64,000 nucleotides of DNA from JAHZMA01 sp965205905 (GTDB lineage: Bacteria > Pseudomonadota > Alphaproteobacteria > JABAAW01 > JAHZMA01), in contig CBDBHZ010000005.1 of assembly GCA_965205905.1 (NCBI GenBank), positions 62,001 to 126,000 on the forward strand. Direction: 5' to 3'. This document shows positions 52,071-63,900 of this stretch, in pieces. The position numbers and the translations under genes are program-made. Numbering within the stretch: position 1 is the stretch's first letter; every line of letters begins with the position of its first letter. Below the pieces are notes generated by a model. The model was not told the DNA's origin. It was given only the letters and a program-made list of their open reading frames with translations, and did not search any database.

Positions 52071-52880
52071 TTAACGCGAACCACTGCCAAAATAAATGGC
52101 TGTGCCAAAGGTAAATGTATCGATTTTGATGGCTGTGGTATCAAGAAATGGCGTTGCACTTAGTACTCGGTCACCATTAGTTTCTGGGTCATCATTTTTT
52201 CTTAGTAATACCGTCCCTGCTTCTTTATATTTATCTTCAGCAAGAATAGTTGACCAATCAAAGAAGATAAAAACTGTTTTTAGCCTTATTCTGATACCAT
52301 AATTATAAAATGGCTTTATCTTACCATAATGATATGTAACCTTTGCATAGCTTTGGCTATAGATACTATTAGACATGCCCGACCCTGCATATACCGAAAA
52401 ATAACGGGCAAAAGGAATATGATAACGCGCAACAGCATATTGATTCTGGTAATCAACATTGGCAAAGAAAGAGCCACCTTCAGCAGGGGTAGGGTTGTAA
52501 TAAGAACCGCTTAATTGGTAATAACCCAGCTCTAAACTTAAACCACTTCTAACATCTTTAAGATGGTAGCCCAAATTAACGATAAGCCCATCTAGGCTAA
52601 CACCTAGATTATTATCTGCAAGTGGCTGAGGACCACTGCCACCAGCATCTACATCTGCAGGGACAGCAAATTTGTTAGGATTATACGGGCTATTAGGGTC
52701 TTCATGTTCATATACCAAATCCCCTTGCACAGTGCCAGTGCCCATATAATATTCAGCTGCATGTAATGCCTGTATATTAAATGCAAAATATACAATGCTA
52801 CTAAGTAACATGCCAATAATATAACGACCTATATTTTGGTTGTTATCTGAAAATTTTAAATATGGTAATTTCTGTTTCAT
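52071..52880 (-). CDS. Outer-membrane beta-barrel protein (tandem copy 2)
   Basis: 269 residues. A long N-terminal signal (hydrophobic IIGMLLSSIVYFAFNIQALHA to about residue 41), then AEYYMGTG and alternating strands: GLIVNLGYHLKDVRSGLSLE, QYAVARYHIPFARYFSVYAG, FYNYGIRIRLKTVFIFFDWS and a last strand IDTFTFGTAIYFGSGSR. Resembles small 8-strand barrels. It follows a similar protein gene by 12 bases; the last strands of both (TFGTAIYFGS, TIGVAILFGS) are alike, so they are likely a tandem pair. Confidence 0.55.
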   Translation of the reverse strand: MKQKLPYLKFSDNNQNIGRYIIGMLLSSIVYFAFNIQALHAAEYYMGTGTVQGDLVYEHEDPNSPYNPNKFAVPADVDAGGSGPQPLADNNLGVSLDGLIVNLGYHLKDVRSGLSLELGYYQLSGSYYNPTPAEGGSFFANVDYQNQYAVARYHIPFARYFSVYAGSGMSNSIYSQSYAKVTYHYGKIKPFYNYGIRIRLKTVFIFFDWSTILAEDKYKEAGTVLLRKNDDPETNGDRVLSATPFLDTTAIKIDTFTFGTAIYFGSGSR

Positions 52881-52892
52881 ATAAAATCTATT

Positions 52893-53651
52893 CTATTTTT
52901 TTGAACCAAATAAGATGGCAACCCCGATTGTATTGGAGGCAGCTTCAACAGTAAATTTTTGTACACCAGTAACCTCTGATGTCGTATAAAAATTTTCGGC
53001 AATCAGATAAGGGAAAAATGATTGATAGTCAATATAGAGAAACGCATTATCTCTAAATTTCACACGAACGCCAAGCACAAAATTACCCGGACTTGTATAT
53101 GTTTCGTTATGTAAAACACGCCCATTCAATAAAAATTCACTTTTTGTCTGAGTAAGACCAACGCCTATATGTAATGCTGCTGGTGTTGCGGTGCGTTGAA
53201 ACATAGGATAATAATAACGTAAATCACTGTATAGACGCGTATATTTTAACTGTGTTGTGCCTACAAAGCTACCATCGCCAAATGACGAAAATGGTTGACG
53301 CTGAGGGTCATCAACAAAAACCCGTGTTCTTTGCTCAGTTTCATTTAACTGATAGCCTATCTCTATCCCAAAACCTTTGGTCGCATGTTGAAAATTATAA
53401 CCATAGATTGCACTATAGCCATCACCCGCTGTGGCAAAAAGATACCGCATGTAATTTTCTTGGTCTGGCGCTTCACCAATAGCCTGCATGTTCACATTAA
53501 GAAAGTTACGTGAAAAGCTAAGGTAATGTTCAGAAGCGTTTGCATTTGTTGTAGGCAACATAATAATCGCCGTCAATAAAAAAACAGTTTTCAGCAAACT
53601 ATTTTTCTTAACAAAACAATTATTTGATAATTTCTTTCTACAACTAAACAT
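52893..53651 (-). CDS. Outer-membrane beta-barrel protein (tandem copy 1)
   Basis: 252 residues. N-terminal signal ends near NANASEHYLSF (about residue 40). Alternating strands, for example GFGIEIGYQLNETEQRTRVF, LYSDLRYYYPMFQRTATPAA, LHIGVGLTQTKSEF, NFVLGVRVKFRDNAFLYIDY and a closing strand NTIGVAILFGSKK. Probable small porin-like or OmpW-like barrel; function not recognisable. Operon with the next gene (12-base gap). Confidence 0.55.
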   Translation of the reverse strand: MFSCRKKLSNNCFVKKNSLLKTVFLLTAIIMLPTTNANASEHYLSFSRNFLNVNMQAIGEAPDQENYMRYLFATAGDGYSAIYGYNFQHATKGFGIEIGYQLNETEQRTRVFVDDPQRQPFSSFGDGSFVGTTQLKYTRLYSDLRYYYPMFQRTATPAALHIGVGLTQTKSEFLLNGRVLHNETYTSPGNFVLGVRVKFRDNAFLYIDYQSFFPYLIAENFYTTSEVTGVQKFTVEAASNTIGVAILFGSKK

Positions 53652-53732
53652 ATTACGCCCTAATTTTTTTAAATCCTGATAGACAATATATTGCTATCAT
53701 TTTTAAAAAGCAAGCATATATTAGTATGAATG

Positions 53733-56413
53733 TTACTTTTTATCATTATTTTCTGCCTCAATTCCTGCTTGGGCGGCGGCAAGGCGCGCAATCGGCACAC
53801 GATAAGGCGAACACGATACATAATCAAGCCCAACCTTATGGAAAAAATGCACCGAAGCAGGGTCGCCACCATGCTCGCCACATATACCCAATTTAATATC
53901 GGGGCGCGTTAAACGCCCGCCTGCAACGCCCATTTCAACCATTTTGCCCACCCCATCAACATCAATCGTGGTGAATGGGTCATTATCAATAATCGCTTTA
54001 TTTTCATATTCTGCCAAAAACTTACCCGCATCATCACGGCTTAATCCCCACACGGTTTGCGTCAAATCATTGGTGCCGAAGCTGAAAAATTCTGCCTGTT
54101 CGGCAAGTTCATGCGCCATTAGGGCGGCGCGTGGCAATTCAATCATCGTGCCGACCATATAAGGAATCTCTTGCCCTGTTTCGGCGCAAACCTCTTTGGC
54201 AACGCGAATGATAACATCTTTCAGCAAGCTAAGCTCTTGCTTGGTTGCCGCAAGCGGTATCATAATTTCGCACAAAACCGCCTCGCCTGTTTCTTTGCTG
54301 GCATTGGCGGCGGCGATAAAGATAGCGCGCGCCTGCATTTCGCAAATTTCAGGATAGGTTACCAAAAGCCTGCACCCTCTATGCCCTAGCATCGGGTTAG
54401 ATTCTTCTAGTAATTTCGTGCGTTCGGTAACCACATTTACTTCAACACCAGCGGCCTGCGCCACTGCTTCTAGCTCTTCTTTGGAATGGGGTAGAAATTC
54501 GTGCAAAGGTGGGTCAAGCAAGCGAATCGTTACAGGTAAGCCTTTCATCACCTTGAAAATCTCTAAAAAATCATCTGATTGCATCGGTTGAATCTTGGCA
54601 AGTGCGCGCCTACGTAATTGTTCGGTGCTGGCAAGAATCATCTGGCGCATGGCGGTGATTCGCTCACCCTCAAAAAACATGTGTTCGGTACGACATAATC
54701 CAATGCCTTCCGCGCCGAATTGCCGTGCCACTTTCGAATCGGTCGGGGTTTCGGCATTGGTGCGGATTTTTAAGGTGCGGAATTCATCAGCCCATTCCAT
54801 GATGGTAGAAAATTCATCGGAGAGTTCGGGCAACACCATATTCACTTTGCCCTGTATCACTTCGCCTGAGCTACCATCAATCGTGATCGTAATCGCCCTC
54901 ATTAATCATCACCGAACCGATATGGCAACTTCTTGCCTCTTCATCAATCACCACCGAAGATGCCCCCGCCACGCAAGGCCGCCCCATACCACGCGCCACC
55001 ACTGCGGCATGGCTTGTCATACCACCACGCGCTGTTAAAATGCCACGCGCCGCATGCATGCCATGAATATCTTCAGGCGAGGTTTCGGTGCGGACAAGAA
55101 TAACATCTATGCTATTTTGCGCCATCGCTTCGGCACGTTCAGCGGTAAAAATCGCCTGCCCACATGCCGCCCCCGGTGATGCTGGCAAACCCACCGCCAA
55201 TACTGATTTGCTAGCGGAATGGTCTAATGTGGGGTGCAGTAATTGGTCTAACGTATGTGGCGCAATATTCATGATGGCACGTTTCTTATCGGCAATCCCC
55301 TCATTCACCAAATCCACGGCGATTTTCAATGCCGCGCGCGCACTTCTTTTGCCGGCTCTGGTTTGCAACATATAGAGTTTATTGCGCTGAATGGTGAATT
55401 CTATATCCTGCATATCTTTATAATGCTTTTCTAACAAAGCGCGAATTTCAGATAATTCCTTGAAGGCTTGCGGCATGGTTTCTTCCATTGCGGGTAATTC
55501 TGTGCCTTGTTCTTGCTGGGCTTGAATCGTGAGTGGTTGCGGGGTGCGGATACCTGCCACCACATCTTCGCCTTGCGCGTTAATCAGATATTCGCCATAA
55601 AACATATTTTCGCCCGTTGATGGATTGCGGGTGAAAGCCACACCAGTGGCGCAATCATCGCCCATATTGCCAAACACCATCGCCTGCACATTAACCGCAG
55701 TGCCCCATTGTGATGATATGCCATTCAACTTTCGGTAAGTAATGGCGCGTGGGCTCATCCAGCTTTTGAACACCGCACCGATTGCTTGCCATAATTGTTC
55801 TTTCGGGTCGGTCGGGAAATTTTGATTGGTTTGATTACGCACCAAGCTTTTATAATCGGCAATCACTGATTTTAGCGAATCGGTGGTCAGCTCGGTATCT
55901 TCATACGCGCCCACATCATTTTTATGTTGCTCTAAAATATCTTCAAACAGATGATGCGCCACCCCTAGCACCACATTGCCATACATTTGAATGAAACGGC
56001 GATAGCTATCATGCGCGAACCTATCATCACCGCTTTGGCGTGGCAAGCCCTTGCACAGTAGCATCATTCAGCCCTAAATTCAGCACCGTATCCATCATAC
56101 CCGGCATAGAAACCCGCGCACCCGACCGCACCGATACCAGCAACGGATTTTCGTTACTGCCAAATGTTAAGCCCAACTCACTTTCAAGATGGTTGATGGC
56201 TTTATTGAACGCAGCCTCTAAATCGGCAGGATAATTTTGCTGATTCTCGTAAAAATAATTGCATAAATCGGTGGTGAGGGTAAAACCCGGTGGCACAGGC
56301 AAGCCGATTTTACACATTTGTGCCAAATTCGCGCCCTTGCCGCCCAGTAAATTCCGCATGGTTTCGTCGCCATCACTATTTTTTTTGCTAAAATGATAAA
56401 TCCAGTTGCTCAT
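53733..56413 (-). CDS. ppdK: Pyruvate, phosphate dikinase, with two frameshifts
   Basis: Three overlapping frames read in order give one PPDK of about 890 residues. Piece 1 (56413-56040) is the N-terminal ATP-grasp start, LLGGKGANLAQMCKIGLPVP and LVSVRSGARVSMPGMMDTVL. Piece 2 (to about 54890) has FAHDSYRRFIQMYGNVVLGV, GVAFTRNPSTGENMFYGEYL and the phosphohistidine motif GGMTSHAAVVARGMGRPCVA. Piece 3 (to 53733) is the PEP barrel, GIGLCRTEHMFFEGERI, MVGTMIELPRAALMA and the catalytic Cys in LGICGEHGGDP. One-base shifts sit near 56040 (before QSGDDRFAHD) and 54890 (GDY to ITIDGS). Interconverts pyruvate and PEP. Usually next to glyQS in alphaproteobacteria, as here. Confidence 0.93.
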
Positions 56414-56450
56414 CGCCTGCCCTTTAAATGAAATATTTTAATGATACAAT

Positions 56451-57662
56451 TTAATCATAAGTTAACGCTTTTCTTGTATGTTTGATTCGCGCAACTTTTG
56501 CAAGTAAATAATCCATTGGCTTGTTGCTTTTGGTGCGGTTGCAATGGGCGCATAATAGCTGATAATTTTCATAGTAATCACCGCCGCCTTTAGATTTCGG
56601 GACGACATGGTCAATTTCAAAATCTTTGATAAGATATTCATGCCCGCACCCATTGCAACACCCATCTTGCTGACTATAAAGCCGTTTCTTAATCGGCAGA
56701 CTCGGCTCGCTTCTCTCAACATCTGTTCGTTGTGGCGGAATGGTGGTATGCACAAAATCCTTAAATAATCCCGCATCATCTGATAGACGTTCCACCAGAA
56801 TATCAGCGGCTTTTTCTTCAATATCGCAGCCAATCCATTTGCGATTTAATTGTTGCGATGCCACGCAAGCGGTTGCACAGCCACAGAATGGGTCGAACAC
56901 CACATCGCCCTCATTGCTTGATGCTTTGATAATGCGATGCAACAATGCAAGTGGTTTTTGCGTGGGGTAGCCTGTGCGTTCTTTTGCCATATTATTAATG
57001 CTAGGGATATCGCCAGACATCGTGAAGCAATTTGCCATCTTTATTGCCTTGTATAAAATCTTTATCACCATATTTCGTGCCTTTGGCATAGCTGCCAGCC
57101 TATCAGGTGCATAGGCTTCACGCATATCATTCCAATTAAAGATACTTTTTTCTTTTACATAAAATAAGATAACATCATGCTTTTTACCAAAATTGATATG
57201 CGAACGGTTAGAGCCATTATAATAATGCCAAATAATCTCGTTTCGAAAATTACCCTTGCCAAAAATGCCGTCCATGATGATTTTTAGATAATGGCTTGCA
57301 GTCGGGTCAATATGCACATAGATGCTACCAGTTGATTTTAATATTCTGTGCATCTCAAGCAATCTCTGTGTCATATAAGTGATATATGAAGCCATTGCTT
57401 TTGAATGGAGGCGATAGATGCTATCAATCAAGTCGGTAATATCAGGGTGGGTTTCGTAAAGCCGTTCAAGATAGGCGATATTCACATCGTCCCAATTCCA
57501 CATATCCTTAAATGACGCCCCTGCTGATTTGCTACCCACAGGTGCAGAGTAAGTCCGCTTGCTGTTAAAAGGCGGGTCAAGATAGATAAGGTCAACCGAC
57601 TCGCTATCCATGCCATTTAGTAAGAATAAATTATCCAATGTATAAAGGCTGTTGACTGTCAT
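56451..57662 (-). CDS. Site-specific DNA methyltransferase fused to an HNH nuclease domain (copy 2)
   Basis: 403 residues. Ends almost identical to copy 1 at 17485-18765: VDLIYLDPPFNSKRTYSAPV at the start, VVFDPFCGCATACVASQQLN near 245, and the HNH part with FEIDHVVPKSKGGGDYYENY and LLCAHCNRTKS. The middle, where the target base is recognised, differs. Within it, residues about 195-220 read as nonsense (MPKARNMVIKILYKAIK) but another frame gives AKGTKYGDKDFIQGNKDGKL followed by LHDVW, then the first frame resumes DIPSINNMAKERTGYPTQKP. Two compensating indels near 57075 and 57012 are therefore likely. Inserted between glyS and ppdK, 12 bases after glyS on the same strand. Confidence 0.82.
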   Translation of the reverse strand: MTVNSLYTLDNLFLLNGMDSESVDLIYLDPPFNSKRTYSAPVGSKSAGASFKDMWNWDDVNIAYLERLYETHPDITDLIDSIYRLHSKAMASYITYMTQRLLEMHRILKSTGSIYVHIDPTASHYLKIIMDGIFGKGNFRNEIIWHYYNGSNRSHINFGKKHDVILFYVKEKSIFNWNDMREAYAPDRLAAMPKARNMVIKILYKAIKMANCFTMSGDIPSINNMAKERTGYPTQKPLALLHRIIKASSNEGDVVFDPFCGCATACVASQQLNRKWIGCDIEEKAADILVERLSDDAGLFKDFVHTTIPPQRTDVERSEPSLPIKKRLYSQQDGCCNGCGHEYLIKDFEIDHVVPKSKGGGDYYENYQLLCAHCNRTKSNKPMDYLLAKVARIKHTRKALTYD

Positions 57663-57674
57663 GCGCTGGTGTTT

Positions 57675-59893
57675 TTACTGTTGAATCAGAGAAAAATCGG
57701 CAATGCTGTTGAATCTCTCTCGCAATTCTAGCAGTAGATTAATGCGGTTCATTCTTATTTTTTTATCATCAACATTTATCATCACATTCTCAAAAAAAGC
57801 ATTAACGCGGTCACGCATATTTGCTACGCTTTCTAATTTAGCATTAAGAGACTCTGGAGTTTCATCAAACCCAGTAATTTCGCCATAGAGTCTTCTTTCT
57901 TCGGGTAATTGAAACCAATCAGGGTCAGTTACAGAATTTTTATTAAATTCATGCCCCTGCTTTTTTTCTTCGGCATTGATGCTATTATTAACTCGTTTTA
58001 TCACTGCCAACATGTCAGCACCTGCTTCCGTATTACAAAAACCTTCCAGTAATTCAGTAGATGCCATAAGAATACCAACATGAGTGCTAGGATTTTTTTG
58101 ATAATAGCTGTTATTGCAAATGGCTTTAGCAATATCGTAGCGTCTTCCATCTTTTTTCATTTTGGTAAATAACCGCTCATTGAGAAAATTTGCAATATCA
58201 AGCATTGTCTTTTCTATATCAATTTCTAAACTTAAATCACTAGCCCATTGTTCGAGGGCAATTCTTATAAATGGTGCATAATCATCAATCCAACCATATA
58301 CAGGTTTACCAACAAAATCATTAGAATCATTAAATGGAATATCATCCGAACCTGCTGATACACTTATATCTTGCAAACTTTCTAGTAATGTAATAATCGC
58401 AATCGCGGTGCGCCGAATCGCAAATGGGTCTTTGGAGCCAGTGGGTAAGTCATTAATGGTAAAAAAGCCTGTTAAAATATCAATTTTATCAGCCAATGCG
58501 AGCGCTTGTCCTAATAGCTTGTCGGGTATATTATCATCAGCATTAATCGGTAAATAATGTTGGGCAATGGCAGATGTTAAGCGTTTATCCATATCAGCAA
58601 TAGTTTTTTCGGCATAATAGCCCGCCATTTTACCTTGCAGATGAGGAAATTCACGCACTGTTAGGCTTGGCTAAATCAGATTTGCATAAATCACAGCATG
58701 ATTGCATATTTTATATTATTGTCTGTATAATCCCACTGAATATTATCAGCGAGGGCTGTAAAATTGTAAACCTCTGTCATTTCAAGAAATATCGCCTTAA
58801 TATGCTCAACCCGTCTTTTCATACTCCCCAATTTCGGATGAAAAGTTAAATCTTCTAACATCGCAATTCGCTCTTCCACAGGTTGTTTCAAATCCTGCTC
58901 AACAAAGAATAAAGCATCGCTTAATCGGGCTTGCAACACGCGTTCATTACCTTTAACCACGATGCTGTTATCGCCACGATTGCCATTGCTGAAAAATAGA
59001 AACTTGCCTGTCGGCTTGCCCTCATCATCACGCAATAAGAAATGTTTTTGATGATGATTCAGCACCGATTCCAGTAAAAAATCAGGCAGGGTTAAAAACT
59101 TCTTATCAAACTTGCCGATAAGCGCAACTGGCATTTCACACAAGCCTGCAACTTCGTTGATAAGCCCGTGGTTATGCTTCTGCCCTTGCAATGCTTCGGT
59201 AATCACCGCCAACCTATCTGCTTGCGATAGCATCACATCGGCATCGCGTAATTGCTTTTGATAATCCTCAAAATTTTCGGGCGTAATAATATCAGGCTTA
59301 CTCATATAATTACCAACAGCATGGTCGGCATAGGTAATAACCAACCCCTGATAGGTAAACTCACCGCTCAACATCTCACCATTAAAACACGCCAATATCG
59401 CCCGTAACGGACGAATAAACGCAAAACTGCCATGTTCGTTTCGCTCGGTAAAGCGCATCGATTTCGGTTGCGGTAATTTGATAATCGCCTGCTGTATCAT
59501 ATCGGGCAGAATTTCGGCAAGCGAGCGGGGCGGCATTTGCTTCAGCCAAAAATAAGTCTCACTCACCTTGCCTTTCGCGCCTGCCAAATTGCGTATTTCG
59601 CAATCTTCTAGCGTGATATTATTGGCACGTAAAAAGCCATCAATCGCCTGTTGCGGTGCATCTTTGCGCGGTCCTTTATGCTCAATCTTAATGGCGTCAG
59701 TCATTAAAGGCAAATCATTAATTGCCACCACCAAACGGCGGGCAGTGGCATGGCAAATCAGGGCATTATCCGCCACTTTAATATCAGCTTGTTGCAACTG
59801 CTTGCGGATATTCTCACCCAAGCCATCGGCAAGTGATTGCTGATGCGCTGATGGGATTTCCTCAACACTTAATTCTAACAACAATTCAGCCAT
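57675..59893 (-). CDS. glyS: Glycyl-tRNA synthetase beta subunit, with frameshifts
   Basis: The N-terminal piece (59893-58691) begins AELLLELSVEEIPSAHQQSL and has KSMRFTERNEHGSFAFIRPL and VLNHHQKHFLLRDDEGKPTG, typical GlyS sequence. The C-terminal piece (58658-57675) resumes REFPHLQGKMAGYYAEKTIA, LADKIDILTGFFTINDLPTG and SKDPFAIRRTAIAIITLLES, and ends with the anticodon-binding-like tail. Between 58658 and 58700 at least two single-base shifts are needed; the bridging frame reads CDLCKSDLAKPN. Together about 735 residues. Subunit of the essential alpha2-beta2 enzyme. The start overlaps the glyQ stop by eight bases. An essential gene broken this way argues for indel errors in the sequence. Confidence 0.93.
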
Positions 59894-60759
59894 TTTGCGC
59901 CTCGCTCTCTACCCACTCCACCTGAATCCATTGTTGCGCGCATAATTTCGCCAATGTTGCCACCCTGCTGATAATATCAGGCCGCCCCGTTGCCGATATA
60001 ACCCCACGCGCATCTAACAGATTAAAATAATGGCTGGCTTGCAAGCAAAATTCATAGGCGGGCAATACCAACCCCTCATCAATCATGCGCTTGCATTCAC
60101 TCTCGGCATTATCAAAATTTTTCCGCAACATCGCCACATCAGCCAGTTCAAAATTATAGCGCGAATGTTCCCGCTCGGCTTGCTTGTAAATATCGCCATA
60201 GGATAGCGTTTCATTATAGCGCAAATCATAGACATCATCTACGCCCTGAATAAACATTGCCAACCGTTCAAGCCCATAAGTTAATTCGGTGCTAGGCAGG
60301 GTGCATTCTAACCCGCCAACTTGCTGAAAATAAGTGAATTGACTCACTTCCATACCATCGCACCATACTTCCCAACCTAAACCAGACGCGCCCAAAGTCG
60401 GGCTTTCCCAATCATCTTCCACAAAGCGAATATCATGCTTGGTGATGGTCGATGCCGATATTTGCCAGCGACTCCAAATATAATGCTTGGCTATTTTCGG
60501 GGCTTGGCTTTAACAAGGCTTGAAACTGATAATAATGTTGCAACCGATTAGGGTGGTCGCCATAGCGGCCATCAGCGGGGCGGCGGCAAGCCTGCACATA
60601 AGCGGCACGCCACGGATTTTTACCCAATGCGCGCAAAGTTGTGGCGGGGTGAAAAGTGCCTGCGCCCACTTGAATATCAAGCGGTTGCAGAATCACGCAA
60701 CCCTTATCTGCCCAATATTGCTGTAACGCAAATATCATATCTTGAAAATTTAGAGACAT
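59886..60759 (-). CDS. glyQ: Glycyl-tRNA synthetase alpha subunit, with a frameshift
   Basis: The first piece (60759 to about 60440) is MSLNFQDMIFALQQYWADKG, VGAGTFHPATTLRALG and HPNRLQHYYQFQALLKPSPE. The second (to 59886) is HDIRFVEDDWESPTLGASGL, GWEVWCDGMEVSQFTYFQQV and GGLECTLPSTELTYGLERLA. Removing one C near 60440 joins them as GID-ITK-HDIRF. Together about 290 residues, the normal GlyQ length. Catalytic subunit that charges tRNA-Gly with GlyS. Divergent from carB. Confidence 0.94.
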
Positions 60760-60845
60760 AGAAAATTCATCTTAAAGTTAAACATTATCGGTATAAATAG
60801 CTTGCCACCCCCATCCGCGTCAAGGGGGCATGATAAATATCCCAC

Positions 60846-60903
60846 TACATTTACACTTCAATTATATTACATTTATACTTCAATTATATTACATTTATAC
60901 TGC
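60846..60903. repeat. 22-base tandem repeat in the glyQ-carB intergenic region
   Basis: Two full and one partial copy of TACATTTATACTTCAATTAT plus AT (starts near 60846, 60868, 60890), the first with one substitution. In the 221-base divergent promoter region between glyQ and carB; otherwise only AT-rich sequence is seen there. Confidence 0.8.
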
Positions 60904-60980
60904 AAAACCCTCTTGCAAAAAAACAGAATCACCTTTATGTATATTGGTTAATGTAATAACTCCAATTCATGTAAAATATT

Positions 60981-63900
60981 ATGCCAAAATTTGACGATAT
61001 AAAATCAGTAATGATTATTGGTGCAGGTCCGATTGTTATCGGGCAGGCATGTGAGTTTGACTATTCAGGCACGCAAGCCTGTCGCGCTTTGAAAGAAGAG
61101 GGCTTGCGGGTGATATTGATGAACTCAAACCCTGCCACCATTATGACTGACCCCGAAATAGCCGATGCCACCTATATCGAGCCTATCACGCCAGAATTTG
61201 CTGAATTAATCATTGCCAAAGAACGCCCTGATGCGCTACTACCCACAATGGGCGGGCAGACTGCGCTGAATACCGCGCTTGAATTAGAGCGTATGGGTGT
61301 GCTTGAAAAATATAATGTGAAGATGATTGGCGCGAAAGCCGATGTGATTGATAAGGCCGAAGATAGGCAAAAATTCAAAGATGCTATGAGTAAAATCGGC
61401 TTGGAAACCCCACGCGCCACACAAATTACGCATATTGACCAAGCTGACGACGCGCTTGATAAAGTAGGCTTGCCCGTGATTATTCGCCCCGCTTTTACAT
61501 TAGGCGGTATTGGCGGTGGCATTGCCTATAACCGCGATGATTACCGCAAATTGGTGGATAAAGGCTTGCGCGCCTCGCCCGTTACTGCGGTTTTGGTGGA
61601 AGAATCGGTGCTGGGCTGGAAAGAATTTGAAATGGAAGTGGTGCGTGATAGTGCCGATAATTGCATCATTATATGCTCGATTGAGAATATCGACCCGATG
61701 GGCGTGCATACGGGTGATTCTATCACGGTCGCGCCTGCGCTTACCCTCACCGATAAAGAATATCAGCGGATGCGTGATGCCTCGCTGGCAGTGTTGCGCG
61801 AAATTGGCGTGGATACGGGTGGCTCGAATGTGCAGTTTGCGGTCAATCCTGCTGATGGGCGCATGGTGGTGATTGAAATGAATCCGCGCGTGTCGCGCTC
61901 GTCCGCATTGGCGTCAAAAGCAACGGGTTTCCCGATTGCCAAAGTCGCCGCCAAACTTGCGATAGGCTATACATTAGATGAGTTAGATAACGCCATCACC
62001 AAAGTTACACCTGCCAGTTTTGAGCCAACCATCGACTATGTGGTGGTGAAAATCCCGCGCTTTGCGTTTGAAAAATTCAAGGGCGTTTCTAGCGAATTAA
62101 ACACCGCCATGAAATCGGTAGGTGAGGCGATGGCAATCGGGCGCAATTTTCCTGAAGCCTTGCAAAAAGCCTATCGTTCGTTAGAAAACGGCTTTAACGG
62201 TTTGGATAATGTGGTGATTGCGGGCGCGCCTGATAAAGATGCGATTAAGGCGGCATTGGCGCAATCGCACCCTGCAAGGTTACGCCGTGCGGCACAAGCG
62301 ATGCGGCATGGGCTTAGTTGCGAAGAAATTGCCAATGTTACCAAAATTGATATGTGGTTTTTGCGCTATATTGAAGTGATTGTGAAAGAAGAGCAAAAGC
62401 TGAAAGAAGCGGATATTATCACGCCGCACCAGATGAAATATCTCAAAGAATTGGGCTTTTCTGATGAGCGTATCGCCTTATTAACGGGCAAGAAACCGCA
62501 TCAGATTCAAAAAATTAGAAAAAGAATGCGGATTGAGCCTGTGTTTAAGCGCATCGATAGCTGTGCCGCTGAATTTGCCACCGATACCTCTTATATGTAT
62601 AGCACTTATCATCATCAGGGTGTGTGCGAAGCAGCGCCAACTGCGCGTGATAAGGTGGTGATTTTAGGCGGCGGCCCGAACAGAATTGGGCAGGGGATTG
62701 AGTTTGATTATTGTTGCGTCCATGCTTGTATGGCAATGCGCGAGGCAGGTTACGAAACCATCATGATTAATTGTAACCCTGAGACTCTCTCTACCGATTA
62801 CGATACTTCTGACCGCCTATATTTTGAACCGTTAAGCGATGAAAATGTGCTGGATATTATCCGTTCCGAGCAGAAAAACGGCAAGCTAAAAGGCGTCATT
62901 GTCCAGTTTGGCGGGCAGACGCCATTGAAATTAGCGCAATTTTTAAGTGCGAATCAGGTGCCGATTATTGGCACATCGCCTGATGCGATTGATTTGGCAG
63001 AAGATAGAGAGCGTTTTCAAAAATTGCTGAAGAAATATCAGCTGCGGCAACCCGCAAATGGTATCGCTAAAAGTGTCCGTAAGGCAGTGGCAATCGCGAA
63101 GAAAATCGGTTTTCCAGTGGTGATACGTCCATCATATGTGTTGGGTGGTCGGGCGATGGAAATCGTGAGTGATAGCGAGCATCTCAAAAATTATATGCAA
63201 ACAGCGGTGAAAGTATCGGGTAAGAATCCGGTGCTGATTGATTATTATCTGCAAGATGCGATTGAGGTAGATGTTGATGCTTTATGCGATGGCACTGATG
63301 TCTATATTGCGGGCGTGATGGAGCATATTGAAGAGGCAGGCATTCATTCGGGCGATTCTGCTTGTTCGCTGCCCGTTTATTCTTTATCCGATGAGATTGT
63401 CGCCGAGATGGAACGGCAAACCAAAGTTTTGGCGCGGGCGTTGAATGTGCAAGGGCTTATCAATATCCAATTCGCGATTAAAGATGATATGATATATTTG
63501 CTAGAGGTGAATCCGCGCGCCAGCCGAACGATTCCGTTTATCGCCAAAGCTACTGGCGTGCCGATTGCCAAATATGCGGCGCGTATCGCGATTGGTGAGA
63601 AAATTGCGACTATGAATTTACCAAAAAATGGCAAAGATACATTAGACCATTTCTATGTGAAAGAGTCGGTATTTCCATTCTCACGTTTTCCGGGTGCTGA
63701 CGTATTATTAGGACCAGAAATGCGCTCAACTGGCGAAGTGATGGGCTGGGCAAAAGATTTTCCTAGCGCATTTGCCAAAGCACAGATTGGCGCAGGCACG
63801 CATCTGCCATCGGGTGGCAAAGTGTTTCTTTCGGTGAAACATCAAGATAAATCATTCTTCGTTACATTGGCGCATAACATACAGGCGTTAGGTTTCAGCA

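Noticed and set aside
58658..59893. Two separate glyS-type genes
   Set aside because: The two frames are consecutive, non-overlapping parts of one family-length protein joined by a short out-of-frame bridge.
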